Part shown: in pieces, positions 26,227 through 35,016 of the stretch
How positions within the stretch are numbered: position 1 is the first letter of the stretch
Layout of the letters: each line of letters starts with the position of its first letter
Assembly (NCBI RefSeq): GCF_044197065.1
Contig: NZ_JBIQOI010000002.1
Span: 1 to 64,000, forward strand
DNA length: 64,000 nt
Origin: Kluyvera ascorbata_C
GTDB lineage: Bacteria; Pseudomonadota; Gammaproteobacteria; Enterobacterales; Enterobacteriaceae
Direction: 5' to 3'
Made by a program: the position numbers and the translations under genes
Notes under the pieces: model-generated
What the model saw: only the letters and a program-made list of their open reading frames with translations
Told to the model about the DNA's origin: nothing
The model's database searches: none

Positions 26227-26248
26227 AAATGTATGTTGTAACTAATTA
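26227..26248 (+). other. Replication terminator Ter site (TerC counterpart)
   Basis: GTATGTTGTAACTAA (26231-26245) is identical to the TerB core, and its location between yneE and uxaB is where E. coli has TerC. The conserved G6 is at 26231 on the left, so Tus bound here should stop forks travelling toward higher coordinates. The 26123-26356 gap also holds the REP-like unit and terminator below. Confidence 0.88.
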
Positions 26249-26274
26249 ATGTGCTATTGAAGGTATTGTGCGAT

Positions 26275-26305
26275 CCCGGAGTCGGCTTTGCCTCGTCCGG
26301 GCTAC
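26275..26305. repeat. REP-like palindrome
   Basis: CCCGGA, a 15-base GC-rich centre, TCCGGG and CTAC: the arrangement of enterobacterial REP units. It lies between yneE and uxaB. Confidence 0.6.
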
Positions 26306-26311
26306 CTATAT

Positions 26312-26336
26312 AAAAAAACCCGGCCGGAGCCGGGTT
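26312..26336 (-). terminator. Rho-independent terminator of uxaB
   Basis: On the minus strand AACCCGGC-TCCG-GCCGGGTT is followed by a run of seven T, starting about 20 bp after the uxaB stop. Confidence 0.9.
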
Positions 26337-26356
26337 AGATTCGTGCATCGGGCACA

Positions 26357-27808
26357 TTAGCAGAGCGGTTTCACCGCTTTACGCATGCCTTGAGTCAGAA
26401 TAGCGTCGAGGTCAGCTGCAACCTGTTCGACCAATCCATCAACTTGTGTAAGATCTTGTTCCCAGTGCTCGCTCACGGACAGTACCGCTTTCACCAGATC
26501 TGTGGTGCTAATCTGCTGGTCACGATGTGCAGCCCAAAGCTGCTGGTAACGGTCAATCCAGTGCGCGTCGTCCTGCACCGGGTACGCTTCGCCGTTACGC
26601 TCTGCGCGGTAGAAGGCAATCAGCGCCGCTAGCGCAAAGGTCAGACGCGCTGGCAGTTTACCGCTTGCCTTCTGCCCTGCCAGCAGCTGCGGCAGGATAC
26701 GGGTGCGGAACTTGGTCATGCCATTCAGCGCGATGGAAAGCAGCTGGTGTTTGATGTATGGGTTACGGAAACGGCCTGTGACCGCGCTGGCGAAGGACTC
26801 CAGCTCGTCTTTTGGCAGATCCAGTACCGGGATAATTTCTTCGTAGATAGCTTTCTCAACAAACGCGCAGATCTCAGCGTCGTTCATCGCTTCGCCCACG
26901 GTATCAATCCCCGCCTGGAACGCGACTGGAACCAGCGCCGTGTGCGCACCGTTGAGGATAGCCACTTTACGTTCTTTATACGGTTTGATGTCGTCGACAA
27001 TCAGCACGTTCAGCGCCAGTTTGTCCAGACGCAGTTCGCTGGCCAGTGATTTTGGTCCCTGGATAACAAACAGGTAGAAGTGTTCAGCGGTATCGAGGAA
27101 ACCGTCTTTATAGCCGAGTTCAGCTTCCAGTTTCGCCGCTTCATCACGTGGGTAACCGGTAACAATACGGTCCACCAGCGTAGAGCAGAAGGCGTTAGAT
27201 TCGTTAAGCCAGGTCATGAATGCTGCCGGCAGCGCCCACTCTTGCGCATAACGAACCACCAGCTCATGCAGCGCTTCGCCGTTATAGTCGATCAGTTCAC
27301 AAGGAATGATCACCCAGCCTTTATCCGCAGCACCGTTGAAGTGGGTGAAGCGTTCGAACAGCAGACGCGTCAGTTTAGCCGGGTAGCTTACCGCTGGCGC
27401 ATCATCAAATTTGTCACCCGCATGGTAGCTGATGCCCGCTTCGGTGGTGTTAGAGAACACGAAGCGCATGTCAGGGTTGTGTGCCAGCTTCAGGAACTCG
27501 GCATAGTCAGCGTAGGCGCTGATTTCACGGTTGACAGAACGAATCAGGCGCGCGTCGCTGACGGCTTCGCCCTTCTCATTCAGGCCGCGGATGATCGTAG
27601 TGTACAGACCATCCTGGGTGCTCAGAGATGGCGGGAAATCGCTCGCGATAGGACGAACGATCACCACACCAGAATTCAGGTCGGTATGTTCGTTCAGCAG
27701 GTCAATCTGCCAGTCAACGAAGGCGCGCAGGAAGTTGCCTTCGCCGAACTGGATAATACGTTCAGGGTATTGGGCACCGGGGAAATCATGGCGGTTCAGT
27801 GTTTTCAC
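26357..27808 (-). CDS. uxaB: Tagaturonate reductase (altronate oxidoreductase) UxaB
   Basis: Reduces D-tagaturonate to D-altronate with NADH in galacturonate catabolism. 483 residues, the same as E. coli UxaB. It belongs to the polyol/mannitol dehydrogenase family: FGEGNFLRAFVDWQIDLLNE at the N-terminus, then DDIKPYKERKVAILNGAHTAL with the catalytic Lys region. It starts with GTG at 27808 after AAAGGAACCCATT. Galacturonate from pectin is the substrate source, consistent with the pectinesterase at 35 kb. ExuR control is expected from the family, but I did not locate a site. Confidence 0.96.
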   Translation of the reverse strand: MKTLNRHDFPGAQYPERIIQFGEGNFLRAFVDWQIDLLNEHTDLNSGVVIVRPIASDFPPSLSTQDGLYTTIIRGLNEKGEAVSDARLIRSVNREISAYADYAEFLKLAHNPDMRFVFSNTTEAGISYHAGDKFDDAPAVSYPAKLTRLLFERFTHFNGAADKGWVIIPCELIDYNGEALHELVVRYAQEWALPAAFMTWLNESNAFCSTLVDRIVTGYPRDEAAKLEAELGYKDGFLDTAEHFYLFVIQGPKSLASELRLDKLALNVLIVDDIKPYKERKVAILNGAHTALVPVAFQAGIDTVGEAMNDAEICAFVEKAIYEEIIPVLDLPKDELESFASAVTGRFRNPYIKHQLLSIALNGMTKFRTRILPQLLAGQKASGKLPARLTFALAALIAFYRAERNGEAYPVQDDAHWIDRYQQLWAAHRDQQISTTDLVKAVLSVSEHWEQDLTQVDGLVEQVAADLDAILTQGMRKAVKPLC

Positions 27809-27922
27809 AATGGGTTCCTTTCTGGATTAGTCATACAACCTGCTCAATTGGTCTAATAACTTATCAGATTTTCCGCTTATGAAACCCTGTTTTGATCAAA
27901 AGTGAGAGAATAAATAGTGAAT

Positions 27923-28450
27923 CTATAAAAATTTGTAAAATATAGAGGTTGCCGTGAGTTCGCCATCGGGCATATAGGCATAGCGCGGAACCTCGCCAAC
28001 CTTCTGCCAGCCACAGCGCGTATAGAATGTCTCTGCGCCGCTACCCGTGGCGGTATCCAGTACCAGCACGCTTTTTTGTGCATCCACAGCAATCTCTTCC
28101 AAACGCTGCATCAGAGCACGGGCAATGCCGCTACGACGCGCGCTTTCATGCACCAGCAGCTTAGCCACGTCAGCGCGATGTGGCTGGTTCTCCGGCTGGT
28201 CGACAACTAATTGCACCGTGCCCACAATATTCTGCTCGGCATTCTTCGCCACCAGCACTATGCGCTCTTCACGCGCGACGCTCGCCGCCATACGCTGCCA
28301 GAATGCCCGCGCCGTTTCTGGCTTGAAAGGTTGCATAAAACTGACCGAAGCGCCGCCGTCGACGCAGTTACAGAGCACGTCAGACAGCGGTTCCAGGTGG
28401 GTAAGAATGTCGGCCTCAGAAAAGGTGTGTAGAGTGAAGGTCACGGTCAT
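27923..28450 (-). CDS. GNAT-family N-acetyltransferase
   Basis: A 175-residue acetyltransferase. The acetyl-CoA loop is VAKLLVHESARRSGIARALMQRLE, and the C-terminal TGSGAETFYTRCGWQKVGEVPRYA segment is typical of the family. AAGGAGAACATC precedes the ATG. It lies between uxaB and dgcF, a position not occupied by an acetyltransferase in E. coli. Substrate unknown. Confidence 0.9.
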   Translation of the reverse strand: MTVTFTLHTFSEADILTHLEPLSDVLCNCVDGGASVSFMQPFKPETARAFWQRMAASVAREERIVLVAKNAEQNIVGTVQLVVDQPENQPHRADVAKLLVHESARRSGIARALMQRLEEIAVDAQKSVLVLDTATGSGAETFYTRCGWQKVGEVPRYAYMPDGELTATSIFYKFL

Positions 28451-28535
28451 GATGTTCTCCTTGTTTATATGCGCACTACTATCACGCTAACAATTTGATA
28501 ACACAACGACCTTTATCATCGGATATTCTTATGCC

Positions 28536-29591
28536 CTAATGGGCGAATATTTGGTTTTTACCGCGACGTTTTGCTTCATATAGCGCGCTATCCGCCGCCT
28601 GTAGCCAATCAGAAACTTCGTGCATGTCAGGAAGCGCATCGGCAATACCAATGCTTAGCGTCAGCGTCTGGTGATGATCCGGACGCTCTGTCACTACCGC
28701 AGTAGCATCCATAATTCGCTGCGCAATGCCGCGCCCCTCTTCCAGAGACGTATCGGGCAGCAGGATAACAAATTCGTCTCCCCCTAGCCTTGCAGGCGTA
28801 TCTGTCCCCCGCGTCGCCATTTGCAGGATCTGTGAGACCGTTTTCAGCATCACGTCTCCCACTTTATGACCATGGCGATCGTTAATCTCTTTGAAGTTAT
28901 CAAGATCGATAAACATCAGCAGCGAATGGCCGCAGTGTTGCTTGAGACGAATGAGCTCCCAGGAAATGCGCTGCTCCAGAAGGCGACGGTTCGCGATATC
29001 AAGCAGGGGATCGAGCATCGCAATACGTTCCAGCTCCTGGCTTTTCAGCCGCAGCTTCACCGCAATACTATCGGTCATGAAGCTAAGGGCGAGAAGATAG
29101 AGCGAGATAAGCGGTAGCGTCGCCAGCATGGTCTGCTGCGTCACGAACCCGTTAAACGGCATTCCCGTCAGCACCCAGGGACCGGCAAAGACGCTAAGCA
29201 TCGTCGCCGCCGCTTTACGCATCAGCGGGATCCCCCCGGCAGAGAGTCTGTCCGCCAGCAGGATCGTGGCAATGGTCACCGAAGGCAGCGGATTGACCGC
29301 CATCATGGCTATCCAGAATCCCCCTGCACCGGCATCAAACAGCAGATTCTGAAATTCAGCATCGCGGGGAATGGGCGCTTTAACCGCACGTAGATAGGCC
29401 ACCGTTGGCCAGATGAAGGCATTACACGCCAGCAGTAGCTGAAAATAGACTGGCTGATGACGTTCAATAAGCACGGAAACAATCGGCAGGAAGCACAAAA
29501 AGGTGCCAAGCATCCGCATCAGATACATTCGTCTGACAAACCGGGTACCTGTCACCCCATTATTCGCAATTTGCTTGCCAAATCCATTCAT
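28536..29591 (-). CDS. dgcF: Membrane-anchored diguanylate cyclase DgcF (YneF)
   Basis: A 351-residue protein with an N-terminal multi-helix MASE-type membrane region (about residues 20-180) and a C-terminal GGDEF domain. The catalytic motif LGGDEFVILLP is intact, and DLDNFKEINDRHGHKVGD carries the metal and GTP-binding residues. It should make cyclic di-GMP from two GTP. Gene order uxaB-dgcF-yneG-glsB-sad is as in E. coli. Confidence 0.92.
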   Translation of the reverse strand: MNGFGKQIANNGVTGTRFVRRMYLMRMLGTFLCFLPIVSVLIERHQPVYFQLLLACNAFIWPTVAYLRAVKAPIPRDAEFQNLLFDAGAGGFWIAMMAVNPLPSVTIATILLADRLSAGGIPLMRKAAATMLSVFAGPWVLTGMPFNGFVTQQTMLATLPLISLYLLALSFMTDSIAVKLRLKSQELERIAMLDPLLDIANRRLLEQRISWELIRLKQHCGHSLLMFIDLDNFKEINDRHGHKVGDVMLKTVSQILQMATRGTDTPARLGGDEFVILLPDTSLEEGRGIAQRIMDATAVVTERPDHHQTLTLSIGIADALPDMHEVSDWLQAADSALYEAKRRGKNQIFAH

Positions 29592-29693
29592 AACACAATT
29601 TATTCCGATACGTCGCCCGGCCTATCATATTCAACGAGCGATGTCACATCAACCTATCAAAATAGATAGCTTTTCAGAATAAACCTATAAATG

Positions 29694-30059
29694 TTAGCGA
29701 TCGGGACGGTTCATCTGCAGCACCAGCCAATGGTGGATCACGCTGACCACATAATGCTGTTGCGCTGCGGTCAGCGGCTGCCCCTGAGGAATACGGTGCC
29801 ATTTCTCGAGACAACCGCGACAGCAGGTTGCGGTTGCGTGCTGAGCAATGAACACAGGATGCCCGCGCATCGGCGTTTGCTTACCATCATTTTTGGGCCA
29901 GGCGGGAGCAAGTCTACCTGCGACGAAATCAGCCGCATGCTGGTCGATAGTCTCCGCCCCTTTGTCATAACAGTACTGCCGTTCTTTTACGCCCAGATGA
30001 AAACGGCTGCGAAACGGTGAACGTTGCAGTCGCGCAAATAGGCTTTCTAACGCGTCCAT
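29694..30059 (-). CDS. yneG: DUF4186 family protein YneG
   Basis: A 121-residue conserved protein of unknown function, orthologous by sequence and position to E. coli YneG. It has HPVFIAQHATATCCRGCLEKWHRIPQG in two adjoining blocks: a His/Cys-rich motif with paired Cys (CCRGC) that could bind metal. Its ATG overlaps the glsB stop (TGATG), so translation is coupled to glsB. Confidence 0.9.
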   Translation of the reverse strand: MDALESLFARLQRSPFRSRFHLGVKERQYCYDKGAETIDQHAADFVAGRLAPAWPKNDGKQTPMRGHPVFIAQHATATCCRGCLEKWHRIPQGQPLTAAQQHYVVSVIHHWLVLQMNRPDR

Positions 30060-30985
30060 CAGTAAACCGAACGTCCTATTTGTTGCGTGAGTTTTTCCAG
30101 CACAGCGACCCCCGCCAGCGAGTTACCCGTTTCATCAAGCTCCGGGCTCCAGACGGCAATCGCCATCTCGTGTGGCACAATCGCCACGACGCCGCCGCCA
30201 ACGCCGGATTTCGCCGGTAGCCCCACGCGCCAGGCAAATTCCCCGGCGTTCTGATACATCCCGCTGGTTGCCATTAACGCGTTCACCTGGCGCGCCTGCA
30301 TTGGAGAGATAACCGGCGTATCAAGGTGCAGCGCCTTCCCCTGATTTGCCAGAAACAGGAAGGTGTGCGCCAGTTCAACGCAGTTCATTTCCAGCGCGCA
30401 GTAGTGGAAATAGTTCTGCAGCACCGTCGTGACATCATGATGGAAATTACCGAACGATTTCATCAGCCAGGCAATCGCCGCATTACGCGCCGAATGTTCA
30501 AACTCGGAACGCGCCACCTGCGCATCGTAGGCTATGCTGGATACGCCGCTAAGCTTGCGCACAATTTCAAGCATCCGCTGACGCGGAGCGCTCAGCCGCC
30601 CCTGTAACATGTCGCAGACTACCAGCGCCCCGGCGTTAATAAACGGGTTACGCGGGATGCCCTGCTCAATTTCAAGCTGCAAAAGGGAATTGAAGGGTTG
30701 CCCGGAAGGATCTTTACCGACGCGGGACCAGATCTCCTCAGCCGGATAGTGATTCATCGCCACCACCAAGCTCAGAACTTTCGAGATCGACTGGATAGAA
30801 AAACGTTCATTGGCGTCGCCCGCGCTAAAATGCTGCCCGTCGACGGTGCTGATAGCAATCCCCAGTTTATTGCCGCTGATGCAGGCCAGCGCCGGAATAT
30901 AATCCGCCACCTTCCCCTGCCCAATCAGCGGCCTGACATCATCAAGAATAGATGCCAGCATGGCATTATTGATAACCGTAGCCAC
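30059..30985 (-). CDS. glsB: Glutaminase B
   Basis: Hydrolyses glutamine to glutamate and ammonia; serine-dependent beta-lactamase-like fold. 308 residues as in E. coli GlsB/YneH. The catalytic S-x-x-K is in FSIQSISKVLSL, with NPFINAGALVVCD, the SEFEHSARN block and SGMYQNAGEFAW. The GTG start at 30985 is supported by AAGGAGTGTAA. It forms an operon with yneG downstream and possibly sad upstream, linking glutamine and succinate-semialdehyde/GABA metabolism. Confidence 0.96.
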   Translation of the reverse strand: MATVINNAMLASILDDVRPLIGQGKVADYIPALACISGNKLGIAISTVDGQHFSAGDANERFSIQSISKVLSLVVAMNHYPAEEIWSRVGKDPSGQPFNSLLQLEIEQGIPRNPFINAGALVVCDMLQGRLSAPRQRMLEIVRKLSGVSSIAYDAQVARSEFEHSARNAAIAWLMKSFGNFHHDVTTVLQNYFHYCALEMNCVELAHTFLFLANQGKALHLDTPVISPMQARQVNALMATSGMYQNAGEFAWRVGLPAKSGVGGGVVAIVPHEMAIAVWSPELDETGNSLAGVAVLEKLTQQIGRSVY

Positions 30986-31055
30986 TTACACTCCTTGCCC
31001 ACAGGCTATTTTCGGCCTGGGAGTATAGCAGAGCCTAAGGGCTACGTCGTTTCGC

Positions 31056-32441
31056 TTAGTGTCTATCTTTCCAGACCGTCTGCACATTACAGAATTCGCG
31101 CAGACCAAAGTGCGACAGTTCACGGCCAAAGCCGCTTTTCTTCACGCCGCCGAAGGCAACACGCGCATCGCTGGCGCTATAACCATTGATAAACACCCCA
31201 CCGCATTCCAGCTCATCGGCGAAACGCTGCGCCTGGGCCGTATCGCCGGTAAAGACGGTCGCAGACAGACCAAACTCACTGTCATTAGCCAGCGCCAGCG
31301 CATGATCCGCATCACGGGCGACGGTAATCGCCGCCACCGGGCCAAACATCTCCTGGCGGAAAGCGGTCATAGTCGGTGCCACATTTGCCAGAACGGTAGC
31401 CGGATAGTAGTTACCTTCGGTACTCAACAGTTCGCCGCCGAGCAACAGAGATGCCCCCTCGTTAACGGTCGCCATCACCTGGTTATGCAGCTCATCGCGC
31501 AAATCAAAACGCGCCATTGGCCCCAGATAGTTCTCTTCGTCGGTCGGTTCACCCATTTTGAGCACCGCCGCCGCCGCAACGAATTTCTCGGTAAACTGTT
31601 CAGCAATGCCCGCTTCAACAATAAAGCGTTTCGCCGCCGCGCAGACCTGCCCGGTATTCTGGTAACGCCCAATCACCGCCGCCTGCACCGCCATGTCGAT
31701 ATCGGCATCGTTCAGGACGATAAACGGATCGGAGCCGCCAAGCTCCAGTACGCATTTTTTCAGCGCCGCGCCCGCCTGAGCGCCAATCGCTTTCCCGGCA
31801 CGTACGCTGCCGGTCACGGTGACCGCCGCAATGCGCGGATCGTTGATAATCTGCGTCACGCCATCGTTCGTCGCGTTAACCCAATTAAACACGCCGGCCG
31901 GAACCCCCGCTTGCGCCACGATATCGCCGATCAGCGCCGCGCAGCCCATCACGTTAGGCGCATGCTTAAGAAGATAGCTGTTGCCCGCGAGCATAATCGG
32001 CACCGCCCCGCGCAGCACCTGCCATAGCGGGAAATTCCACGGCATCACCGCCAGGACCGGGCCAAGCGGACGGTATTCAATCACCGCCTGGTTGTTCTCA
32101 ACCTGAGTCGATTCGGTCGCCAGCATCGCCGGGCCGTGTTCCGCATACCAGTCGCACAGATGGGCTGATTTCGCCACTTCGCCACGCGCCTGGTTAATCG
32201 GTTTCCCCATTTCACGGGTAATACATTGTGCCATCTCTTCGCCACGTTCACGCAGAACACGGCCAATCGCACGCAGCGCATCGGCGCGCTGTTCAATGGT
32301 CGTCTTGCGCCATTGACGAAATGCGGTATCAGCAAGCGTAATGGCCATATCCACTTGCGGGCCGGTAGCCCACGGCAGCGACGCGATGGTGTCGCCATTT
32401 GCCGGGTTAATAGAGACAGCGTGGGTTGCAGGTGAAGTCAT
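31056..32441 (-). CDS. sad: Succinate semialdehyde dehydrogenase, NAD(P)-type (Sad/YneI)
   Basis: Oxidises succinate semialdehyde to succinate at the end of GABA and putrescine catabolism. 461 residues. Aldehyde dehydrogenase signatures: LELGGSDPFIV with the catalytic Glu, NTGQVCAAAKRF with the nucleophilic Cys, and a C-terminal GVKKSGFGREL. Divergent from ptrR 106 bp away; E. coli PtrR is known to control sad and glsB, and the same arrangement is kept here. Confidence 0.95.
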   Translation of the reverse strand: MTSPATHAVSINPANGDTIASLPWATGPQVDMAITLADTAFRQWRKTTIEQRADALRAIGRVLRERGEEMAQCITREMGKPINQARGEVAKSAHLCDWYAEHGPAMLATESTQVENNQAVIEYRPLGPVLAVMPWNFPLWQVLRGAVPIMLAGNSYLLKHAPNVMGCAALIGDIVAQAGVPAGVFNWVNATNDGVTQIINDPRIAAVTVTGSVRAGKAIGAQAGAALKKCVLELGGSDPFIVLNDADIDMAVQAAVIGRYQNTGQVCAAAKRFIVEAGIAEQFTEKFVAAAAVLKMGEPTDEENYLGPMARFDLRDELHNQVMATVNEGASLLLGGELLSTEGNYYPATVLANVAPTMTAFRQEMFGPVAAITVARDADHALALANDSEFGLSATVFTGDTAQAQRFADELECGGVFINGYSASDARVAFGGVKKSGFGRELSHFGLREFCNVQTVWKDRH

Positions 32442-32546
32442 CTTTTTTCTCTCTCAATCAATTGCGCAGTGATGACAGTTTCGCCTATCCTGATGTTTAT
32501 GAAAAATGAATAATATTAACCGAACCATTCACAATATGAGAATGTC

Positions 32547-33416
32547 ATGGATTTAACCCAGCTTGAGATGTTTAACGCCGTTGCCGAGACAGGCAGCATT
32601 ACCCAGGCGGCGCAGCGCGTGCATCGCGTGCCCTCTAACCTGACGACCCGCATTCGCCAGTTGGAAGCGGATCTCGGCGTTGAGCTGTTTATCCGTGAGA
32701 ATCAGCGGCTGCGTCTGTCGCCCGCCGGGCATAGTTTTCTGCGCTATAGCCGGCAGATCCTCTCGCTGGTCGATGAAGCGCGCATGGTGGTTGCCGGTGA
32801 TGAGCCGCAGGGATTGTTTGCTCTCGGTGCGCTGGAGAGTACCGCTGCGGTACGCATTCCTGAAACGCTGGCGCGCTATAACCAGCGCTATCCGCGTATT
32901 CAGTTTGATTTAGCCACCGGTCCGTCAGGTACGATGACCGACGGCGTACTGGAAGGCACCCTCAGCGCCGCGTTCGTCGATGGGCCAGTGATGCATCCGG
33001 GATTAGATGGTATGCCGGTCTACCCGGAGGAAATGATGATTGTCGCCGCCCATGGTCACCCGCCGATTACTCGCGCCAGTCAGGTGAATGGCGCGAGTAT
33101 CTATGCGTTTCGCGCCAACTGCTCTTACCGTCGACATTTCGAAAGCTGGTTCCATGCCGACCAGGCCACACCCGGGCGTATTCATGAAATGGAGTCCTAT
33201 CACGGTATGCTGGCCTGCGTGATTGCCGGGGCCGGGCTAGCGTTAATTCCGCGCAGCATGCTGGAAAGTATGCCGGGACATCATCAGGTAGCGGCATGGC
33301 CGTTGGCGGAGAAATGGCGCTGGCTAACGACCTGGCTGGTGTGGCGACGCGGGGCGATGAGCCGACAACTGGAAGCCTTTATTGCATTACTGGATGAACC
33401 AGCGGTTTCATCATAA
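32547..33416 (+). CDS. ptrR: LysR-family regulator PtrR (YneJ)
   Basis: A 289-residue LysR regulator. HTH MDLTQLEMFNAVAETGSITQ, then AAQRVHRVPSNLTTRIRQLE; the effector domain includes GVLEGTLSAAFVDGP. Orthologous in sequence and position to E. coli PtrR, a regulator of putrescine and glutamine-related genes including the divergent sad. The 3' end overlaps the convergent acetyltransferase gene by 38 bp. Confidence 0.93.
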   Translation: MDLTQLEMFNAVAETGSITQAAQRVHRVPSNLTTRIRQLEADLGVELFIRENQRLRLSPAGHSFLRYSRQILSLVDEARMVVAGDEPQGLFALGALESTAAVRIPETLARYNQRYPRIQFDLATGPSGTMTDGVLEGTLSAAFVDGPVMHPGLDGMPVYPEEMMIVAAHGHPPITRASQVNGASIYAFRANCSYRRHFESWFHADQATPGRIHEMESYHGMLACVIAGAGLALIPRSMLESMPGHHQVAAWPLAEKWRWLTTWLVWRRGAMSRQLEAFIALLDEPAVSS

Positions 33417-33849
33417 AGACGCTGAGCGGGTCCGGCTGATACGGCGCAAAAGCGTCACACACTTCATAGCCACAGCGCTGATACAGGCAAATAGCCGCAT
33501 GCTGGTGAATTCCCGTCTCCAGTTGCAGCATGCGGCAACCGCGCTGCCATGCGGCGCTTTCAAGTTCTGCCAGCAGCTTTTCACCCAGCCGCTGACCACG
33601 GTGCGTCGGGTTAATAAAGACCCGTTTCATCTCGCCCTGACCTGCATCTCCCAGCACAATCGCCCCGCATCCCACCGCCTCTTCACCCTTGCGGATAAGC
33701 ATCACGATAAGCTGTTCGGACGGCAACTGTGAGAGATCCAGCAGATGATTGCTCTCCTCTGGATAGAGCGCCTCCTGATAGCGGTCAAGCTCAGCAATCA
33801 GGGCATTGACATGCGGGTCAGCGGCGTGAGTCATGGCGGTCGAGTACAT
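33379..33849 (-). CDS. GNAT-family N-acetyltransferase
   Basis: A 156-residue acetyltransferase. The acetyl-CoA motif is MKRVFINPTHRGQRLGEKLL, followed by LQLETGIHQHAAICLYQRCGYE, the layout of the YafP/PhnO-like GNATs. The C-terminal codons overlap the end of ptrR on the opposite strand. Substrate unknown. Confidence 0.9.
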   Translation of the reverse strand: MYSTAMTHAADPHVNALIAELDRYQEALYPEESNHLLDLSQLPSEQLIVMLIRKGEEAVGCGAIVLGDAGQGEMKRVFINPTHRGQRLGEKLLAELESAAWQRGCRMLQLETGIHQHAAICLYQRCGYEVCDAFAPYQPDPLSVFMMKPLVHPVMQ

Positions 33850-34002
33850 AGCAGGTTCCTGTTTTATTGTTGTTTTTCCACTCTACCATTCGCCTTCGCT
33901 TAGTCTCATATCATTAACTTATAATTCGCGCAGGCTATTGCGCTAATCACTTGTTAACGAGTAGTTTTATCCACTGTTGTTTGCCCATGCAATGGAATCA
34001 CC

Positions 34003-34950
34003 ATGAATACGAAAGCGCGTAAAGTCATGATAATTGGTGCCGGCAATGTCGGCGCATCGGCAGCCTATGCGCTGCTCAATCAGAATATCTGCGAAGAATT
34101 AATCCTGGTCGATCTGAATAAGACCCGTGCCGAAGCCCATGCCCAGGACCTCAGCGATGCCGCGGCCTATATGCCGGGGATGATGACCATTTCCTGTCGT
34201 GATGCCAGCGACTGCGCGGATGTCGATATTGCGGTTATTACCGTTTCCGGCGGCGCGCTCAAGCCCGGCCAGACGCGGCTTGATGAGTTGAAAAGCACCG
34301 CGAATATCGTTCACAGTATTGTCCCGCAGATGATGGCTGGCGGCTTCAACGGTATTTTCCTGATTGCCACCAACCCTTGCGACATCATTACCTGGCAGGT
34401 ATGGCAGCTCTCCGGACTGCCGCGCAGCCAGGTCATCGGTACCGGCGTATGGCTGGATACCACGCGTCTGCGTCGCAAACTGGCTCAGGATCTGGAGATT
34501 GGCGCCCAGAGCATTGATGCGTTTATTCTCGGCGAACATGGCGATAGCCAGTTCCCGGTCTGGTCACATTCGTCGGTTTACGGCTCCCCTATTGAAAAGG
34601 TTTATCTGCACCGCACGGGAAAAGCGCTCGACCGTCAGGCTATGGCGGAAAACGTACGCAAACTGGGTTTTGAAATTTACGCCGGGAAAGGCTGCACGGA
34701 GTACGGTATTGCGGGAACGATTGCTGAAATTTGCCGCAACATCTTTACCGGTAGCCATCGCGCGCTGGCCATTTCCTGCATTCTGGATGGCGAGTACGGC
34801 GTTGATGGCGTGGCTATCGGTGTCCCGGCGGTGCTCGCCCAAAGCGGCGTACAGCAGATAATCGAGCTTCAGCTTGCCGATGACGAGCGGGAGAAATTTG
34901 CCCGCTCGGTGGAAATTATTAAGTCGAATATTACGCTGCTACCAGCGTGA
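34003..34950 (+). CDS. L-2-hydroxyacid (lactate/malate family) dehydrogenase
   Basis: A 315-residue NAD-dependent enzyme of the LDH/MDH superfamily. Rossmann motif IIGAGNVGASAA; catalytic Asp-Arg in DTTRLRRKL; catalytic His in GEHGDSQFPVWS. The substrate loop is SGGALKPGQTRLDEL: the position that is Gln102 in lactate and Arg102 in malate dehydrogenases appears to be Leu. This argues against malate and suggests lactate with relaxed selectivity or a longer 2-hydroxyacid, as in L-hydroxyisocaproate dehydrogenase. Monocistronic, with a TATAAT -10 hexamer at 33920 and a strong hairpin after it. Confidence 0.85.
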   Translation: MNTKARKVMIIGAGNVGASAAYALLNQNICEELILVDLNKTRAEAHAQDLSDAAAYMPGMMTISCRDASDCADVDIAVITVSGGALKPGQTRLDELKSTANIVHSIVPQMMAGGFNGIFLIATNPCDIITWQVWQLSGLPRSQVIGTGVWLDTTRLRRKLAQDLEIGAQSIDAFILGEHGDSQFPVWSHSSVYGSPIEKVYLHRTGKALDRQAMAENVRKLGFEIYAGKGCTEYGIAGTIAEICRNIFTGSHRALAISCILDGEYGVDGVAIGVPAVLAQSGVQQIIELQLADDEREKFARSVEIIKSNITLLPA

Positions 34951-34957
34951 ATAGTGT

Positions 34958-34989
34958 CGCACAGTCCGAAGGTCTCCTCGGACTGTGCG
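34958..34989. terminator. Strong hairpin between convergent hydroxyacid dehydrogenase and pectinesterase genes
   Basis: CGCACAGTCCGA and TCGGACTGTGCG pair perfectly over 12 bp with an 8-base loop, seven bases after the dehydrogenase stop. No T-tract follows, so it may act as a bidirectional block or 3' stabiliser. Confidence 0.65.
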
Positions 34990-35016
34990 TCTGGACGAGC
35001 GCTTCAGGCGTTGTAT

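Noticed and set aside
1..26227. dif recombination site left of the TerC counterpart
   Set aside because: E. coli dif lies before TerC, so it was looked for here, but no sequence resembling the ATAATGTATATTATG core was seen by eye.
27080..27856. 258-codon plus-strand frame opposite uxaB
   Set aside because: Antisense to a well-conserved enzyme; no recognisable domain.
31815..31830. GGTCACGGTGACC inside sad as a possible matS
   Set aside because: The half-sites are in the reverse order (GTCAC then GTGAC), so it does not fit GTGACRNYGTCAC.
31059..32027. 322-codon plus-strand frame opposite sad
   Set aside because: Long only because of GC-rich codon bias on the other strand; rich in Arg/His/Gln with no domain, while sad is a full aldehyde dehydrogenase.
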